Shown one piece after another: positions 9,002 through 16,498 of a DNA stretch of 64,000 bases. Source of the stretch: Dasania marina DSM 21967 (GTDB lineage Bacteria; Pseudomonadota; Gammaproteobacteria; Pseudomonadales; Dasaniaceae); contig NZ_KB891586.1 in NCBI RefSeq assembly GCF_000373485.1, positions 442,755 through 506,754 of the forward strand. Reading direction: 5' to 3'. Made by a program: the position numbers and the translations under genes. Position 1 is the first letter of the stretch; every line of letters begins with the position of its first letter. The notes under the pieces are model-generated. The model made no database searches, was not told the DNA's origin, and saw only the letters and a list, made by a program, of their open reading frames with translations.

Positions 9002-10390
9002 ATGAAATTTACCGATCTAGGCTTATCAGCCCCTATTCTTAAGGCTGTTGCCGAACAAGGCTATGACAGCCCTACCCCCATACAAGCGCAGGCCATACCC
9101 GCCGTACTTGAGGGCAAAGATATTATGGCCGCCGCCCAAACCGGCACCGGCAAAACCGCAGGTTTTACCCTGCCACTACTAGAACTACTATCCAAAGGCC
9201 CCAAAGCCCAAGTCAACCAAGTTCGCGCCTTAGTGCTTACCCCCACCCGCGAGCTAGCGGCACAGGTAGGCGAAAGCGTAGCGCTATACGGCAAAAACTT
9301 ACCGCTTAAATCAGCTATCGTTTTTGGCGGCGTTAAAATTAACCCTCAAATGATGAAGCTGCGCAAAGGTGTGGACATACTAGTAGCCACCCCCGGCCGC
9401 CTGATGGATTTATACAACCAAAACGCCATTAACTTTAAACAGCTAGAAGTATTAGTACTGGACGAAGCTGACCGCATGTTGGATATGGGTTTTATACGCG
9501 ACATTAAAAAAATTATTGCCGTGTTACCGCCGAAACGTCAAAACCTTTTATTCTCTGCTACGTTTTCTGATGACATACGCGCGCTGGCTAAAGGCCTGGT
9601 ACACGACCCGGTAGAAATTTCAGTGACGCCACGTAATGCCGCCGCCAAAACCGTAACCCAGTCGGTATACCCGGTTGATAAAACCCGCAAAACTAGCTTG
9701 TTGATAAAACTGATTAAAGACAATAACTGGCGACAAGTGCTGGTATTCAGTAAAACCAAGCACGGCGCCAACCGCTTAACCAAGCAGCTAGAAGACGCAG
9801 GCATAGCAGCCGCAGCGATACACGGAAATAAAAGCCAGGGCGCACGCACCAAAGCCCTAGCTAACTTTAAAGACAGCACCGTACAGGTGTTAGTCGCCAC
9901 CGACATCGCCGCCCGCGGCATAGACATAGACCAGCTGCCCCATGTAGTAAACTACGAGTTGCCCCATGTTTCGGAAGACTATGTGCACCGTATAGGTCGC
10001 ACCGGCCGCGCGGGAGCCGAAGGCGAAGCGGTATCGTTGGTATGCGCCGACGAGTTTAAATTGCTAGCCGATATAGAGCGCCTAATACAAGCCTTAATCC
10101 CCCGCAAGAGTTTGGCTGGTTTTGAACCCACCCACCCGCTGCCAGAATCGCGTTTAAATACCCGACCCGTTAGCCCCAGAAAACCGAAAAAGCCTAGCCC
10201 CGGCCACCGCGACGGCCAGCGCTCGGGCGAAAACGCGCAGGGCCATAAACCGCCCGGCCGCTCTGGCGCTAGAAGATCGACAACGGGTGCAAACGATAGC
10301 AGCCCTAGCAGCAATCGCCGCAGCAAACCTAGCGGTGGCGGTCGCCCCTCCCGCACTAACAGTGGCGGTAATAATAGCGGTAACCGCTAA
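9002..10390 (+). CDS. rhlE: DEAD-box RNA helicase, RhlE type
   Basis: 462 residues from the ATG at 9002 ([13 protein letters not shown]), the usual RhlE start; an upstream in-frame start at 8894 would add 36 atypical residues. All helicase motifs are visible: Q motif (GYDSPTPIQ, 20-28), AQTGTGKT (45-52), PTRELA, DEAD, SAT, and HRIGRTGR. The last 90 or so residues are a basic, Pro/Ser/Gly/Arg-rich disordered tail typical of RhlE, which helps RNA binding. It remodels RNA in ribosome maturation or decay, especially in the cold, and the cold-shock protein gene nearby fits. Confidence 0.93.
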   Translation: MKFTDLGLSAPILKAVAEQGYDSPTPIQAQAIPAVLEGKDIMAAAQTGTGKTAGFTLPLLELLSKGPKAQVNQVRALVLTPTRELAAQVGESVALYGKNLPLKSAIVFGGVKINPQMMKLRKGVDILVATPGRLMDLYNQNAINFKQLEVLVLDEADRMLDMGFIRDIKKIIAVLPPKRQNLLFSATFSDDIRALAKGLVHDPVEISVTPRNAAAKTVTQSVYPVDKTRKTSLLIKLIKDNNWRQVLVFSKTKHGANRLTKQLEDAGIAAAAIHGNKSQGARTKALANFKDSTVQVLVATDIAARGIDIDQLPHVVNYELPHVSEDYVHRIGRTGRAGAEGEAVSLVCADEFKLLADIERLIQALIPRKSLAGFEPTHPLPESRLNTRPVSPRKPKKPSPGHRDGQRSGENAQGHKPPGRSGARRSTTGANDSSPSSNRRSKPSGGGRPSRTNSGGNNSGNR

Positions 10391-10400
10391 GCTATCTAGC

Positions 10401-10648
10401 CATGCCGGCCTTGCGCCGGCATCTGCTATACTCAAGCCCACCTTAAAGCACTGAATGCCGTGTCACGCACGTCCGATTAAAATCGTACGTGTCCGGCCCC
10501 CAAGCCGGCATCCATTTAATCAGTCCCTCCAATTGTTACCTAGACAGTTAGCAGCACGATAAAAGCTGCATTATGTCTGCCTTTCACTTTGCTAGTAACA
10601 ACTGACCTCATAACTTTCTGAATGCCGGCTCAAGGCCAGCATGACTAG
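10401..10648. repeat. Cluster of dispersed palindromic repeats
   Basis: Three CCGGC-type units: 10401-10426 (CATGCCGGCCTTGCGCCGGC), 10491-10514 (GTCCGGCCCCCAAGCCGGCA) and 10620-10648 (GAATGCCGGCTCAAGGCCAG). The first hairpin follows the helicase stop directly and could stabilise or end the transcript. The 364-base gap between the helicase and the cold-shock gene otherwise holds only the terminator at 10681. Confidence 0.65.
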
Positions 10649-10680
10649 AGGGCTTAGCCAGTCTTTTTAACAGGCAATAA

Positions 10681-10712
10681 AAAAGGGTAAGACCGAAGTC
10701 TTACCCTTTTTT
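10681..10712 (-). terminator. Rho-independent terminator of the cold-shock gene
   Basis: A perfect 13-bp stem (AAAAGGGTAAGAC with GTCTTACCCTTTT) and a four-base loop. On the minus strand the loop is TTCG closed by C-G, a very stable tetraloop, and the stem runs into a T tract. It lies 43 bases after the csp stop. Its A/T flanks also allow some rightward termination for the helicase. Confidence 0.93.
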
Positions 10713-10754
10713 CAAACCCTTGCGAGTTTGCTTATAGCTTAATTAGCGAACTAA

Positions 10755-10961
10755 TTAGATAGCTACGATGTTCTCGGCTTGTGGGCCTTTTTGGCCTTGA
10801 GTTACAGTGAACTCAACGCGCTGGCCTTCGGCCAAAGTTTTGAAGCCTGAACCAGAAATAGCAGAGAAGTGCGCGAACACGTCTGGGCCGCTTTCTTGCT
10901 CGATGAAACCAAAACCTTTAGATTCGTTAAACCACTTAACAGTACCAGTAGTATTAGACAT
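10755..10961 (-). CDS. cspA: Cold-shock protein, CspA family
   Basis: 68 residues, a single cold-shock domain that binds single-stranded RNA/DNA. RNP1 is KGFGFIEQ and RNP2 is DVFAHFSAI (Ala where Val is usual). It begins [15 protein letters not shown], the family hallmark. A strong promoter about 150 bases upstream implies a long 5' leader, the classic arrangement for cold-regulated csp genes. The symbol denotes family, not proven orthology. Confidence 0.93.
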   Translation of the reverse strand: MSNTTGTVKWFNESKGFGFIEQESGPDVFAHFSAISGSGFKTLAEGQRVEFTVTQGQKGPQAENIVAI

Positions 10962-10993
10962 AGTTGTATCCTAAATTTTCAAAAGTAAATAAA

Positions 10994-11005
10994 GCCAATA
11001 TTGGC
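10994..11005. promoter_or_regulatory. Perfect 12-bp palindrome in the csp leader
   Basis: GCCAATATTGGC lies 33 bases before the csp start, within the predicted untranslated leader. It could be an RNA hairpin or a protein site; nothing more can be said from sequence. Confidence 0.4.
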
Positions 11006-11111
11006 CGTTGGGCTGGAAGTGATGCTATTACTTATGAAATCAGGACGAGTATCTAAACGACTATCGAAATGGTGTGCATATTGTAAAAAACGTACTTTCA
11101 AGCTAGGCGGC

Positions 11112-11139
11112 ATTATATACTGCCTCACTGTGAAGTCAA
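11112..11139 (-). promoter_or_regulatory. Sigma-70 promoter of the cold-shock gene
   Basis: On the minus strand TTGACT, 16 bases, TATAAT. Expected transcription start is near 11105, giving a leader of roughly 145 nt before the csp ATG. This is one of the best sigma-70 matches in the window. Confidence 0.8.
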
Positions 11140-11191
11140 TGAGTAATAATAACTATAGCCCATAAAGCCCTAGGCTTTTCTTGGCTATGGC

Positions 11192-12631
11192 CTATTGCCC
11201 CTCACCTTTTTTTGAGTAAGCGCTGAAATCTATTTGAGTTACATTAGAGCAATCTACTTGCTCTTCATTAAATGTCATGCTGGTAGCCCCTACCCCCGCG
11301 CCCAATAAATCCTTACTTTGCTGCGCCTTAAGCAGCTGCGCTTTTATTTTGGCATCTACCTGTAGGGGGATAAAAATCACCGCGTCATAAACCCGCATAG
11401 CCAAACGCCCCAGCTCAACACTGAGCGAGGCCAGCACCCTAAATATCACACTCGCACAATACAGTATCAGCTGTAAGCTACTGCTTAACACGGGCCTAAA
11501 GGTTTGTACCGCATACTCCAACGGCATCACGATGGCGGCAAACAACCAGCAAGCAAAAAAGCTCATTACCGCCAGCGACCATTGGTTCATGTCGGCTTGC
11601 AGCACGGACGCCATACTTTGCAAGCCCCCCGCCCAACTGGCCGATAATACTGACAGCGCCAACAACATCAGCCCCGCCACTGTCGCTAAGGTGTTTTTAA
11701 CCCAAGATTTGACCGGAGCTAGCAGCGGTAACATATGGGTAGTGCCTGTGGTTTCGCACAGCAGCACCGAGGATAACACCAGCATGGCGCTGTGCATGGC
11801 CAATACCGGCAGACCCAGCGCTACGCTTTCCCCTAGCTGCTGAGCAAAAGGTAATAACAATAACTGACTATTATAAAAACCAATCATGGCTGCAACAAAC
11901 ACCAGCGAGCTGGCAATAAAGAAGCGTGCTAGCACCGAGGCCATAAAACCCTGACCATTACCCGCCGTGAGTAATTCATAACGGCACATCTCTTGGTCCA
12001 ATCTGCGTATATCTCGCTGCAAAACGGCGCTTTTGCCTTCAGTTGCGGCTAGTAATTGCCCTAAACGGCGCCACTGTGACTCTAGCCCAGCTAACAATTT
12101 GTGTCGGTTGCTGACACTCCAGCGGTGTTCACGCATAGCATCTTGCTGATGTAACTGCACGGTACTGTGCATATCCGCTAAAATTTTTACCATCACATCG
12201 CTATTGCGGTCATCATTTTCAATTTGCGCGATAGCTTCTACCGCAGCCACCCACTCCGGCGAGGGTGGCGGGATGTGAGCACTGTCTTCATAGTCACGCT
12301 GTAACACCGTTAAGTGCTCGCTGACGACTGCTGCTTTATCTTTGTAGTAGGCCAGCTCTTTATGCACCCGCCCTTCTATATCTCCATAGCGGCGCTGTAC
12401 CCGGCGCTGCGACAACACCTCAACCAAGGCTTTAGTGACTTCGTAGTGACGCAACCTGACCCGCTGCTCTGAACGTATGCAAATCTTTGATAATAAACGG
12501 AATTGTTTTTGTAAGACGCGAAAGAATTGCTCTATCAAGCGCTGCGCCTGAATACGGAACAAGTACATGGCAATCAGCGCGGCCGCCCCTACAGCAATGG
12601 AATACAAGACTGGCGAGTCCGAGTAGTTCAT
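11192..12631 (-). CDS. Unrecognised membrane protein with long coiled-coil domain
   Basis: 479 residues from the ATG at 12631 (MNYSDSPVLYS), chosen because AAGGAG lies six bases upstream; longer in-frame starts to 12703 lack this. There is one N-terminal membrane segment (residues about 8-25), then about 200 mostly helical, charged residues including KALVEVLSQRR and two long coiled stretches. About five hydrophobic segments follow (roughly 235-410), then an amphipathic region and a polar C-terminal tail. I recognise no family, and no neighbour gives a clue. It is monocistronic and convergent with nothing. It could be a membrane organiser or channel-like protein, but this is open. Confidence 0.75.
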   Translation of the reverse strand: MNYSDSPVLYSIAVGAAALIAMYLFRIQAQRLIEQFFRVLQKQFRLLSKICIRSEQRVRLRHYEVTKALVEVLSQRRVQRRYGDIEGRVHKELAYYKDKAAVVSEHLTVLQRDYEDSAHIPPPSPEWVAAVEAIAQIENDDRNSDVMVKILADMHSTVQLHQQDAMREHRWSVSNRHKLLAGLESQWRRLGQLLAATEGKSAVLQRDIRRLDQEMCRYELLTAGNGQGFMASVLARFFIASSLVFVAAMIGFYNSQLLLLPFAQQLGESVALGLPVLAMHSAMLVLSSVLLCETTGTTHMLPLLAPVKSWVKNTLATVAGLMLLALSVLSASWAGGLQSMASVLQADMNQWSLAVMSFFACWLFAAIVMPLEYAVQTFRPVLSSSLQLILYCASVIFRVLASLSVELGRLAMRVYDAVIFIPLQVDAKIKAQLLKAQQSKDLLGAGVGATSMTFNEEQVDCSNVTQIDFSAYSKKGEGQ

Positions 12632-13041
12632 GCCTAGCTCCTTCAAAGTATTTCTCATTAGCGGCATTTTAGTTGAAAGCTGCCGCATTGAATACGTTGA
12701 CAATAGCCAAGACTATGCACTGAACAACGCTTTTATGACGTAGTCGTCTTTACCGGCTACCGCTTATAAGACTTAAGCGTTTAAAACCAGCAGCTTAGCC
12801 AGCATAAAAAGAATAAATCGAGAAATATGCTGTAAGCGCTTAAAATTTTTAGAAAAAACTGGCGTAAGCTGCTAATTAGGTCTAAACCTAGCAATAGCAA
12901 AATACAAATTGTTCGCCACATAACAACTACAGCCACGCCCCGTGAGCTGTTTTACCAAAAAGCGGAACAGTTTGTGCTTTAAATAATAAAACAGTCGGTA
13001 ACGACATTAAGGCATTAGCGCAGCAGCAAGGCTGGCTTCAT
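12632..13041. other. 410-base intergenic region, divergent promoters presumed
   Basis: AT-rich sequence between the divergent membrane-protein and lysozyme-like genes. It contains small hairpins (GCGGCA/TGCCGC at 12661-12686, TAGGT/ACCTA near 12877-12890) but no convincing gene, tRNA or strong promoter match. It must hold both promoters. Confidence 0.5.
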
Positions 13042-13488
13042 ATGAATATTGATAACACCCATCTATGCCAGTATGTGATAGAACCCACCCTCCATTATTT
13101 AGAGATGTATTCACCCGCGGCCTCCCATATGCTGCTAGGCGTTGCCAACCAAGAGTCTGCTGGCAACCCTTTTTGTGAAGACCACCAAGGCTTGGGGCTA
13201 TTCCAAATTAGCTCTAGCCAACACCGCAGCGTGTGGGATAACTACCTAGCCTTTCAGCCCGACCTCGCTAGCCGAGTACGTGGCCTAGCCAGCCAGCACC
13301 AATTTCTAAAAGACCCCGATAGCGAACTTATCACCAACCTACGCTACAGCACCGCCATAGCTTGGATGATATTTTTGCAAAGTGAAGCCGACGAAAAGAA
13401 GTCCCAACCTGAACCACTAAACCCTTACTGGCATCAGTTGTATCACGAGCAAGATGGGTTTGATGGGGTATTAGCGAAAGCGGTTTGA
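13042..13488 (+). CDS. Lysozyme-like/transglycosylase-like protein related to phage proteins
   Basis: 148 residues, no signal peptide. The core reads LLGVANQESAGNP (candidate catalytic Glu38), then HQGLGLFQISSSQHRSVWDNYL, then ITNLRYSTAIAWMIFL. The order E-S-A-G, G-L-G-L-F-Q-I, and a late Tyr/Ala-rich helix is that of the SLT/lysozyme-like fold. It strongly recalls small phage-type proteins with LLGTAAQES and GLxQMEPATHDDIW. No phage genes surround it, so it is an isolated, possibly domesticated gene. It is followed immediately by a heptamer repeat tract. Whether it cuts peptidoglycan is unproven. Confidence 0.6.
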   Translation: MNIDNTHLCQYVIEPTLHYLEMYSPAASHMLLGVANQESAGNPFCEDHQGLGLFQISSSQHRSVWDNYLAFQPDLASRVRGLASQHQFLKDPDSELITNLRYSTAIAWMIFLQSEADEKKSQPEPLNPYWHQLYHEQDGFDGVLAKAV

Positions 13489-13510
13489 TTGGCTGACAGC
13501 GGCAGCCAAA

Positions 13511-13552
13511 GCTGTAAGCTGTAAGCTGTAAGCTGTAAGCTGTAAGCTGTAA
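13511..13552 (+). repeat. Six perfect tandem copies of GCTGTAA
   Basis: A 42-base heptamer tract between the lysozyme-like gene and the 3' end of fleR. The sequence at 13607-13627 (TAGCTTGCCGCTTGTAGCTTA region) is partly complementary to it, so the gap can fold into a long hairpin. Perfect copies point to recent slippage, and copy number may vary between strains. Confidence 0.95.
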
Positions 13553-13599
13553 AAATGTTAACTTGCCTCCCTCTAAATTACTAAGTCCGTTTTTTCTTT

Positions 13600-13646
13600 T
13601 ACTTATAGCTTGCCGCTTGTAGCTTACCCCTGTCGCCTGCGGCGAC
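13600..13646. repeat. AGCTTGTAGC-type repeat and hairpin after fleR
   Basis: TTATAGCTTGCCGCTTGTAG followed by CTTAC belongs to the same word family as 16430-16497. Next to it GTCGCC-TGC-GGCGAC (13632-13646) forms a perfect six-bp hairpin two bases after the fleR stop, with no T tract, so it would stabilise the 3' end rather than act as a classic terminator. Confidence 0.55.
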
Positions 13647-13648
13647 TT

Positions 13649-15040
13649 CTAAGCCCCTAGGCTTATGCCATTATCACGCATGCGCGCAATTTTATAACGC
13701 AGGGTTCTGGGGCTAATACCCAGTTTTTCGGCGGTGTTTTTGCGCGAGCCGTTTTCGGAACGCAGGGTGCTTAGAATAATTTCAAATTCACGCTGCTGTA
13801 AGTCACTGCCCAACACATTACTGTCATCTAAGGACTCTACTGCGACACTTGTTAAACCTGCTGGGGTTAAACCGGTTGGCGCTAAGCCCGCTGGAGCGAA
13901 AGGGTCTATGCGCAGATCGGCGACGGTAATGACATTGCCAGACTGCATAATTAAGGCGCGCTGCACCACATTATCCAACTCCCGCACATTGCCCGGCCAA
14001 GGGTGATTGATCAGGGTTTGCTGAGTCGCTTGGTCAAAGCAGGCGTTGACCCGACCCATTTTTACCGTGTGATTGTTTAATAGCCGCTGGGCGATGGCGA
14101 GTATATCTTGCTTGCGCTCGCGCAGTGGCAGCCAGTTGAGGGGGAATACGCTGAGCCTATAATATAAATCTTCTCTAAAACGGCCGTTTTTTACATCGTC
14201 CGCTAAATGGCGGTTGGTGGTGGCTAGAATACGCACATCCAAGCTAATGGTTTTACGGCCGCCTAAACGCTCTACTTCGCGCTCTTGGATTACCCGCAGC
14301 AACTTCGCTTGCAGGCTAATATCCATTTCCGAAATTTCATCTAATAACAGCGTGCCACCATTGGCTTGCTCAAACTTTCCCGGCATGCTGGTATAGGCGC
14401 CGGTAAACGCGCCCTTCTCGTGGCCAAATAACATCCCCTCCAACATATTCTCGGGTATGGCGGCACAGTTAATCGCGATAAAAGGCTGCTGGGCACGGCT
14501 GGATTGCTGGTGTATATAACGCGCCAACACCTCTTTACCAGTGCCCGACTCGCCACAGATTAATACCGTAGAATCGGTGGCAGCCACGCGCTGGGCCAAT
14601 TGCAGTAATTGCTGGCTGGAGGGCTCTACCGCTACCGGGCCTTCATCGTCGCCGGGGCTGGCCACGCCCACATAGCGGCTTACCGTATCCACCAATAGTT
14701 GTGGCTTAAAAGGCTTAACCAAATAGTCCACGGCACCATTGCGTATAGCCTCTACCGAAGCACTGACACTGCCATAGGCGGTAATCAATAACATGGGCAG
14801 TTGCGGGTAATCCTGACGCACAGCTTTTAATAGCGCCATGCCATCCATCGCTCCCATATTGATGTCAGACACCACCATATCAAAGGCTTGCCTAGGCAAT
14901 AGCGTGAGGGCTTGCTCGGCGCTGTCGGCTTGAGTGACCTTACAACCGGCCAACTCCAACGTGTCGGCTAAGGCTTCACGCAGGTCTAAGTCATCTTCCA
15001 CCACTAAAATGGTGGCTTTTAGGCTTGGAGTGTTACTCAT
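13649..15040 (-). CDS. fleR: Sigma-54 response regulator FleR
   Basis: 463 residues from ATG 15040; seven extra codons to 15061 lie within fleS and are discarded. Receiver domain with phospho-acceptor Asp59 (DMVVSD), AAA+ domain with GESGTGKE Walker A, GAFTGA sigma-54 contact loop and EISEMD Walker B, and a C-terminal Fis-type helix-turn-helix (TAEKLGISPRTLRYKI). Between the AAA+ and HTH parts is an Ala/Pro/Gly-rich linker with a repeated PAGLTP-like unit. The start overlaps fleS by eight bases, so translation is coupled. With FleS it would drive mid-class flagellar genes (hook-basal body). Confidence 0.93.
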   Translation of the reverse strand: MSNTPSLKATILVVEDDLDLREALADTLELAGCKVTQADSAEQALTLLPRQAFDMVVSDINMGAMDGMALLKAVRQDYPQLPMLLITAYGSVSASVEAIRNGAVDYLVKPFKPQLLVDTVSRYVGVASPGDDEGPVAVEPSSQQLLQLAQRVAATDSTVLICGESGTGKEVLARYIHQQSSRAQQPFIAINCAAIPENMLEGMLFGHEKGAFTGAYTSMPGKFEQANGGTLLLDEISEMDISLQAKLLRVIQEREVERLGGRKTISLDVRILATTNRHLADDVKNGRFREDLYYRLSVFPLNWLPLRERKQDILAIAQRLLNNHTVKMGRVNACFDQATQQTLINHPWPGNVRELDNVVQRALIMQSGNVITVADLRIDPFAPAGLAPTGLTPAGLTSVAVESLDDSNVLGSDLQQREFEIILSTLRSENGSRKNTAEKLGISPRTLRYKIARMRDNGISLGA

Positions 15041-16244
15041 ACTCTGCTCCCTGGCCAGCATTATTGATCAGCGGCAAGGTGATGCAGGCGCGACAACCGC
15101 CGCCGGGTTCAGGGCTGAGGCTAAACTGGCCATGATGGGCTTGTGCCACTGCCCGCACCACCGCCAAACCTAAGCCGGTGCCTTGCGGCTTAGTTGTATA
15201 AAAGGGCTCATCCAGGTTAGCAAGTACCTGCTTACTAACACCTACGCCGTTATCGATAATGGCAATACTGAGCGTATCGGGTTGCAGTTGTGATAGCTCT
15301 ATACGCAGGTGCGCGGGCTGCTCACCCGCCGCCTGTACGCCGTTATTCACTAAATTCACTAAGGCCCCTAGCATACTGTCGCTATTGCACTGCACCTGCT
15401 TGTCGGGGCAGTGATTATGCAGCTCGTAGCTGGCTTGATGACTGGCCATGACCACCTCGATGGCGGATTCTAGGTCGTCCATCAATTGCTGCGCACTAAC
15501 GGCATCGGTGAGTTTGACGTCGCCGCGCACAAAGATCAGCATGTCCTGTACTTGCCGCTCTAGGTGCTGCAGGCGCGATAAGATTTTTTCGGAAAAGCGC
15601 TGGCTTTGCTCTTTGCTCAGCGCCGAGTCGCAGAGATGGCCGGCGTAAAGCATGGCGGCCGACAGCGGTGTGCGTATTTGGTGAGCCAGTGAGGACATCA
15701 TGCGCCCCATATCCGATAAGCGCTTGTGGCGGCTGAGGTTGCGTTGCAGCTCGCGAGTTTCGGTCATATCGGTAAGTACAATAAGCTGACCGCCATCCTT
15801 CTCTAAAGAGCGGGTAGCCAAGCTAACGCGGCGGCCATCTTTCAGCGAGATTTCGTGGCCATCATCGCCGCGGGGAGAAAAGTTTTTACTAATCACATCA
15901 CGCCACAGCTCGCCAATTAAGGGCTCACCTAAGAAGGTGATGGCGGCAGGGTTGCAGTCGCGTATGCGGCCGCGGTTGTCTATAACGATGACACCGGAAG
16001 GCAGCACATTAAGTAGGCTTTCTAAGTGGTCGGATAAGCGCTCTTTCTCTTGCAGCTCATGCAAGCGCTGTTCGGCGACCTCATGCAGCTCCTCGCTGAG
16101 GGTATCTACCCGCTGCTCCATCTCATGGTAGTTGTCGGCCAATTGCGTAGAGGCACTGTTAAACAGCGCCAAGGCATCGCTAATGGTATTGGCGGCACTT
16201 GTAGGCTTGGACGTGGAAGGGCTTATCACTGCGGTTACCGGCAT
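15033..16244 (-). CDS. fleS: Cytoplasmic sensor histidine kinase FleS
   Basis: 403 residues without membrane segments, as known for FleS. N-terminal coiled coil (about 25-75), a PAS domain (about 75-170: LPSGVIVIDNRGRIRDCNPAA), a HisKA helix with the phospho-His in SLAHQIRTPLSA, and HATPase boxes NLVNNGVQA (N), DNGVGV (G1) and GTGLGLAVV (G2). It phosphorylates FleR. A sigma-54 promoter lies about 80 bases upstream, consistent with FleQ control of fleSR as in Pseudomonas. Confidence 0.93.
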   Translation of the reverse strand: MPVTAVISPSTSKPTSAANTISDALALFNSASTQLADNYHEMEQRVDTLSEELHEVAEQRLHELQEKERLSDHLESLLNVLPSGVIVIDNRGRIRDCNPAAITFLGEPLIGELWRDVISKNFSPRGDDGHEISLKDGRRVSLATRSLEKDGGQLIVLTDMTETRELQRNLSRHKRLSDMGRMMSSLAHQIRTPLSAAMLYAGHLCDSALSKEQSQRFSEKILSRLQHLERQVQDMLIFVRGDVKLTDAVSAQQLMDDLESAIEVVMASHQASYELHNHCPDKQVQCNSDSMLGALVNLVNNGVQAAGEQPAHLRIELSQLQPDTLSIAIIDNGVGVSKQVLANLDEPFYTTKPQGTGLGLAVVRAVAQAHHGQFSLSPEPGGGCRACITLPLINNAGQGAEYE

Positions 16245-16321
16245 TATCGCTCCAGCGCTATCATCTCAGGGGTTACACAAAAGCCAAATAACTGGCTCTA
16301 ACTACTGCGTTAATAGTACTA

Positions 16322-16338
16322 TTGCAAGGGCCATGCCC
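16322..16338 (-). promoter_or_regulatory. Sigma-54 promoter of fleSR
   Basis: On the minus strand the element reads GGCATGGCCCTTGCAA: GG and GC are separated by exactly ten bases, and GGCA plus TTGC match the -24/-12 consensus. It sits between the fleQ terminator and fleS, 78 bases before the start codon. FleQ is the expected activator. Confidence 0.8.
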
Positions 16339-16375
16339 ACTTTTAAAAACCAATAAAAACAATGACTTATAAACA

Positions 16376-16401
16376 GAAAAAGCCACACAGAGGTGGCTTC
16401 G
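16376..16401 (-). terminator. Rho-independent terminator after fleQ
   Basis: On the minus strand GAAGCCAC-CTCTGT-GTGGCTT is followed by a T tract (TTTTCTGTTT). It separates fleQ from the fleS promoter 40 bases further on, so fleQ and fleSR are separate transcription units. Confidence 0.85.
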
Positions 16402-16429
16402 TCAAGGAGTTGGCGGGGGATGCAGCGCT

Positions 16430-16497
16430 AAGCCACAAGCGGCAAGCTTCAAGATAGGCATTCACTTGTAGCTTGTAGCTTAAAGCTTTGACCGCAG
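16430..16497. repeat. AGCTTGTAGC-type repeat tract
   Basis: Contains ACAAGCGGCAAGCTTCAAG, then TGTAGCTTGTAGCTTAAAGC: direct and inverted copies of an AGCTT-based word directly after the fleQ stop. The same word family occurs after fleR at 13600-13646. Such tracts are widespread in gammaproteobacterial intergenic regions; no function is evident. Confidence 0.6.
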
Positions 16498-16498
16498 G

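Noticed and set aside
9538..10441. Long antisense open frames over the helicase gene
   Set aside because: They are shadows of the basic, GC-rich helicase tail with no ribosome sites.
13511..13552. CRISPR-like array
   Set aside because: The repeat is only 7 bases and has no spacers; no cas genes are present. It is a simple tandem repeat.
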